A program made the position numbers and the translations under genes. A model generated the notes under the pieces. That model saw only the letters and a list, made by a program, of their open reading frames with translations. It had not been told where the DNA came from and made no database searches. From NCBI GenBank assembly GCA_022866185.1, contig JALHUG010000203.1, positions 1 through 6,155 of the forward strand: a stretch of 6,155 nt of DNA, given 5' to 3'. Positions 4,669-6,155 of this stretch are shown here, piece after piece. This DNA comes from Dehalococcoidia bacterium. GTDB lineage: Bacteria; Chloroflexota; Dehalococcoidia; SM23-28-2. The number at the start of each line of letters is the position of its first letter. Positions within the stretch are counted from its first letter, which is position 1.

Positions 4669-4730
4669 GCTCGTGGTGAGCTTGTCGAACCATGAGCGGG
4701 CCCTCGTCCTTCGACAGGCTCAGGACGAGC
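4669..4730. repeat. Twin-hairpin interspersed repeat 3' of dnaK
   Basis: An imperfect dyad: 4669-4690 is the reverse complement of 4709-4730 at 18 of 22 positions. Each half is also its own hairpin. Hairpin A pairs 4669-4677 with 4689-4697 (nine pairs, one G-T) around an 11-base loop. Hairpin B pairs 4703-4710 with 4722-4729 (eight perfect pairs) around an 11-base loop. The two loops are complementary to each other apart from one G-T. When translated, the sequence gives SLSNHE and LRQAQDER, peptide fragments I recognise from spurious ORFs over a repeat found in many high-GC genomes. It lies 22 bases beyond the dnaK stop, so it could also act in 3' end formation, though no T-run follows. Confidence 0.7.
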
Positions 4731-4751
4731 GACGACGGGCGCGCCGCCCCC

Positions 4752-6155
4752 CTACACTTCCCGGAACTCGCCCTCCACCGTGCCCTCGTCGGGCGGGCCC
4801 TCGCCCTCGGGGCCGGGCGGCGCGCCCTCCGGCGGAGGGGCGCCAGCCTGGCCGTAGACGTGGGCGCCCATCCTCTGCATAGTCTCCGATAGGACGCTTA
4901 TGGCGCGGCGGACGGCCTCGATGTCGGTGCCCTGGAGGGCGTCGCGCAGCTCCTTCACCTTGGCCTCGACCTCGCTGTGCATGTCGGGCGGTATCTTGTC
5001 GCCGAGGTCGCGCACGGTCTTCTCCGCTTGGTAGGCCATGCTGTCGGCCTGGTTGCGCAGCTCGATCTCCTCGCGGCGGCGGCGGTCCTCCTCGGCGTAG
5101 GTCTCCGCCTCCTGCTTCATCCTGTCGATGTCGTCCTTGGAGAGGCCAGAGCCCGCGACGATGGTGATCTTCTGCTCGCGGCCGGTGCCCTTGTCGCGAG
5201 CGCTGACGTTCAGGATGCCGTTGGCGTCGATGTCGAAGCTCACCTCGACCTGGGGCATGCCGCGAATCGCCGGCAGGAGGCCGTCGAGAAGGAAGCGGCC
5301 CAACGACTTGTTGTCGGCAGCCAGGGCCCGCTCGCCCTGCAGGACGTGGATCTCCACGCTCGGCTGGTTGTCGGCGGCGGTGGTGAAGATCTGGCTCTTG
5401 GCGGTGGGGATGGTGGTGTTGCGATGGATGATGGGCGTAGCGACGCCGCCCAGCGTCTCGATGCCCAGCGTGAGGGGCGTCACGTCCAGCAAAAGGACGT
5501 CGCGCACCTCGCCCTTGAGCACGCCCGCCTGGATAGCGGCGCCAATGGCGACCACCTCGTCGGGGTTGACGCCCTTGTGCGGCTCGCGGCCGAAGAACTT
5601 CTGCACCGTCTCCTGCACCAGGGGCATGCGGGTCTGGCCGCCCACCAGGATCACCTCCCCGACTTTGTCGGGGGTGACGCCGGCGTCCTCGAGGGCCTGG
5701 CGGCAGGGCCCGATGGTCTGCTCAACCAGCTCGCCCACAAGCTGCTCCAGCTTGGCGCGGGTGAGGACGATGTTCATGTGCTTGGGGCCGCTGGCGTCGG
5801 CGGTGACGAAGGGCAGGTTGATCTCGCTCTGCATGACGGTGGACAGCTCGACCTTGGCCTTCTCCGCCGCCTCCTTCAGACGCTGGAGGGCCATGCGGTC
5901 CTTCTTGAGGTCGATGCCCTGGTCGCGCTTGAACTCGTCGCACAGCCACTCGATGATCCGCTGGTCGAAGTCGTCGCCGCCGAGGTGGGTGTTGCCGTTG
6001 GTGGACTTGACGTGGAAGGTCCCCTCGCCGATCTCCAGGATGGAGACGTCGAAGGTGCCGCCGCCCAGGTCGTAGACGGCGATGACCTTCTCCTCCCTCT
6101 TGTCCATGCCGTAGGCCAGGGAGGCTGCCGTGGGCTCGTTGATGATGCGCAGCAC
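4752..6155 (-). CDS. dnaK: Molecular chaperone DnaK (Hsp70), N-terminal part outside the window
   Basis: 467 codons are present, ending in TAG at 4754-4752. The first codon seen is an internal valine; about 164 residues lie beyond the right edge, predicting a protein of about 630, normal for DnaK. DnaK is the cytosolic ATP-driven chaperone working with DnaJ and GrpE. Fragment residues show NEPTAASLAYG (6-16, with the catalytic Glu), the phosphate-2 motif DLGGGTFD (29-36), GGDDFDQ (59-65), the adenosine motif VGGQTRMP (171-178) and the interdomain linker LLLDVTPLTLGIET (221-234). Then come the substrate-binding beta domain (about 235-335), a charged helical lid (338-435) and a Pro/Gly-rich tail ending EFREV, close to the usual EEV end. 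It is not followed by dnaJ or grpE. Its promoter and any CIRCE or other heat-shock control lie off the window. Confidence 0.97.
   Translation of the reverse strand: MLRIINEPTAASLAYGMDKREEKVIAVYDLGGGTFDVSILEIGEGTFHVKSTNGNTHLGGDDFDQRIIEWLCDEFKRDQGIDLKKDRMALQRLKEAAEKAKVELSTVMQSEINLPFVTADASGPKHMNIVLTRAKLEQLVGELVEQTIGPCRQALEDAGVTPDKVGEVILVGGQTRMPLVQETVQKFFGREPHKGVNPDEVVAIGAAIQAGVLKGEVRDVLLLDVTPLTLGIETLGGVATPIIHRNTTIPTAKSQIFTTAADNQPSVEIHVLQGERALAADNKSLGRFLLDGLLPAIRGMPQVEVSFDIDANGILNVSARDKGTGREQKITIVAGSGLSKDDIDRMKQEAETYAEEDRRRREEIELRNQADSMAYQAEKTVRDLGDKIPPDMHSEVEAKVKELRDALQGTDIEAVRRAISVLSETMQRMGAHVYGQAGAPPPEGAPPGPEGEGPPDEGTVEGEFREV

Noticed and set aside
4661..4882. Plus-strand open frames of 66-73 codons over the repeat and the dnaK 3' end
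   Set aside because: The peptide is the recognisable translation of the twin-hairpin repeat followed by antisense dnaK; not a gene.
5128..6075. 315-codon open frame on the plus strand across dnaK
   Set aside because: Antisense to the unmistakable DnaK coding sequence, with a low-complexity Ser/Arg-rich product; a codon-bias shadow.

Overview
The window is high-GC, densely packed bacterial DNA. The gene content is an actinobacterial-style CysO/CysM/Mec cysteine set without the usual actinobacterial surroundings, an E1-like enzyme fused to a ubiquitin-like domain, a FolP with an SFSGDG motif, and an interspersed twin-hairpin repeat. Together these suggest a Chloroflexota-type organism (Dehalococcoidia, SAR202 or Thermomicrobia relatives). 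That placement is an inference from family resemblance and was not computed.

Plus strand, 1-4047: one closely spaced run of genes. It opens with the 3' end of a free MoaD/ThiS-like small modifier gene. This overlaps by 10 bases a fusion of a second, paralogous ubiquitin-like domain to a MoeB/ThiF-type E1-like adenylyltransferase. Next come a PLP-dependent CysM-type cysteine synthase and a JAMM/MPN+ metallopeptidase of the Mec type. In Mycobacterium tuberculosis the equivalent parts (CysO, MoeZ, CysM, Mec) make cysteine from O-phosphoserine on a carrier-protein thiocarboxylate. The cysteine adduct forms on the carrier's C-terminal Gly-Gly and is then cut off by Mec. The same four activities are encoded side by side here, but with twists: the free carrier has a tail beyond its Gly-Gly, the second carrier is fused in front of its own E1, and the E1 lacks the usual catalytic-cysteine position and a rhodanese domain. 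The run continues into folate biosynthesis with folP (dihydropteroate synthase) and folK (HPPK); folB is not between them.

Minus strand, 4044-4500: a two-gene unit reading leftwards, a 60-residue Trm112/UPF0434 zinc-ribbon protein followed by a 75-residue protein with two predicted membrane segments. A good sigma-70-like promoter (TTGACA, 18-base spacer, TACAAT) lies just upstream of the Trm112 gene. The last gene of this unit meets folK tail to tail, sharing the four bases TTAG as overlapping stop codons.

4563-4751: no gene. It holds the upstream side of the Trm112 promoter and, at 4669-4730, a twin-hairpin interspersed repeat just 3' of dnaK.

Minus strand, 4752-6155: the C-terminal three quarters of DnaK (Hsp70), whose 5' end lies beyond the right edge. 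No tRNA, rRNA, CRISPR array, insertion sequence or origin was seen.
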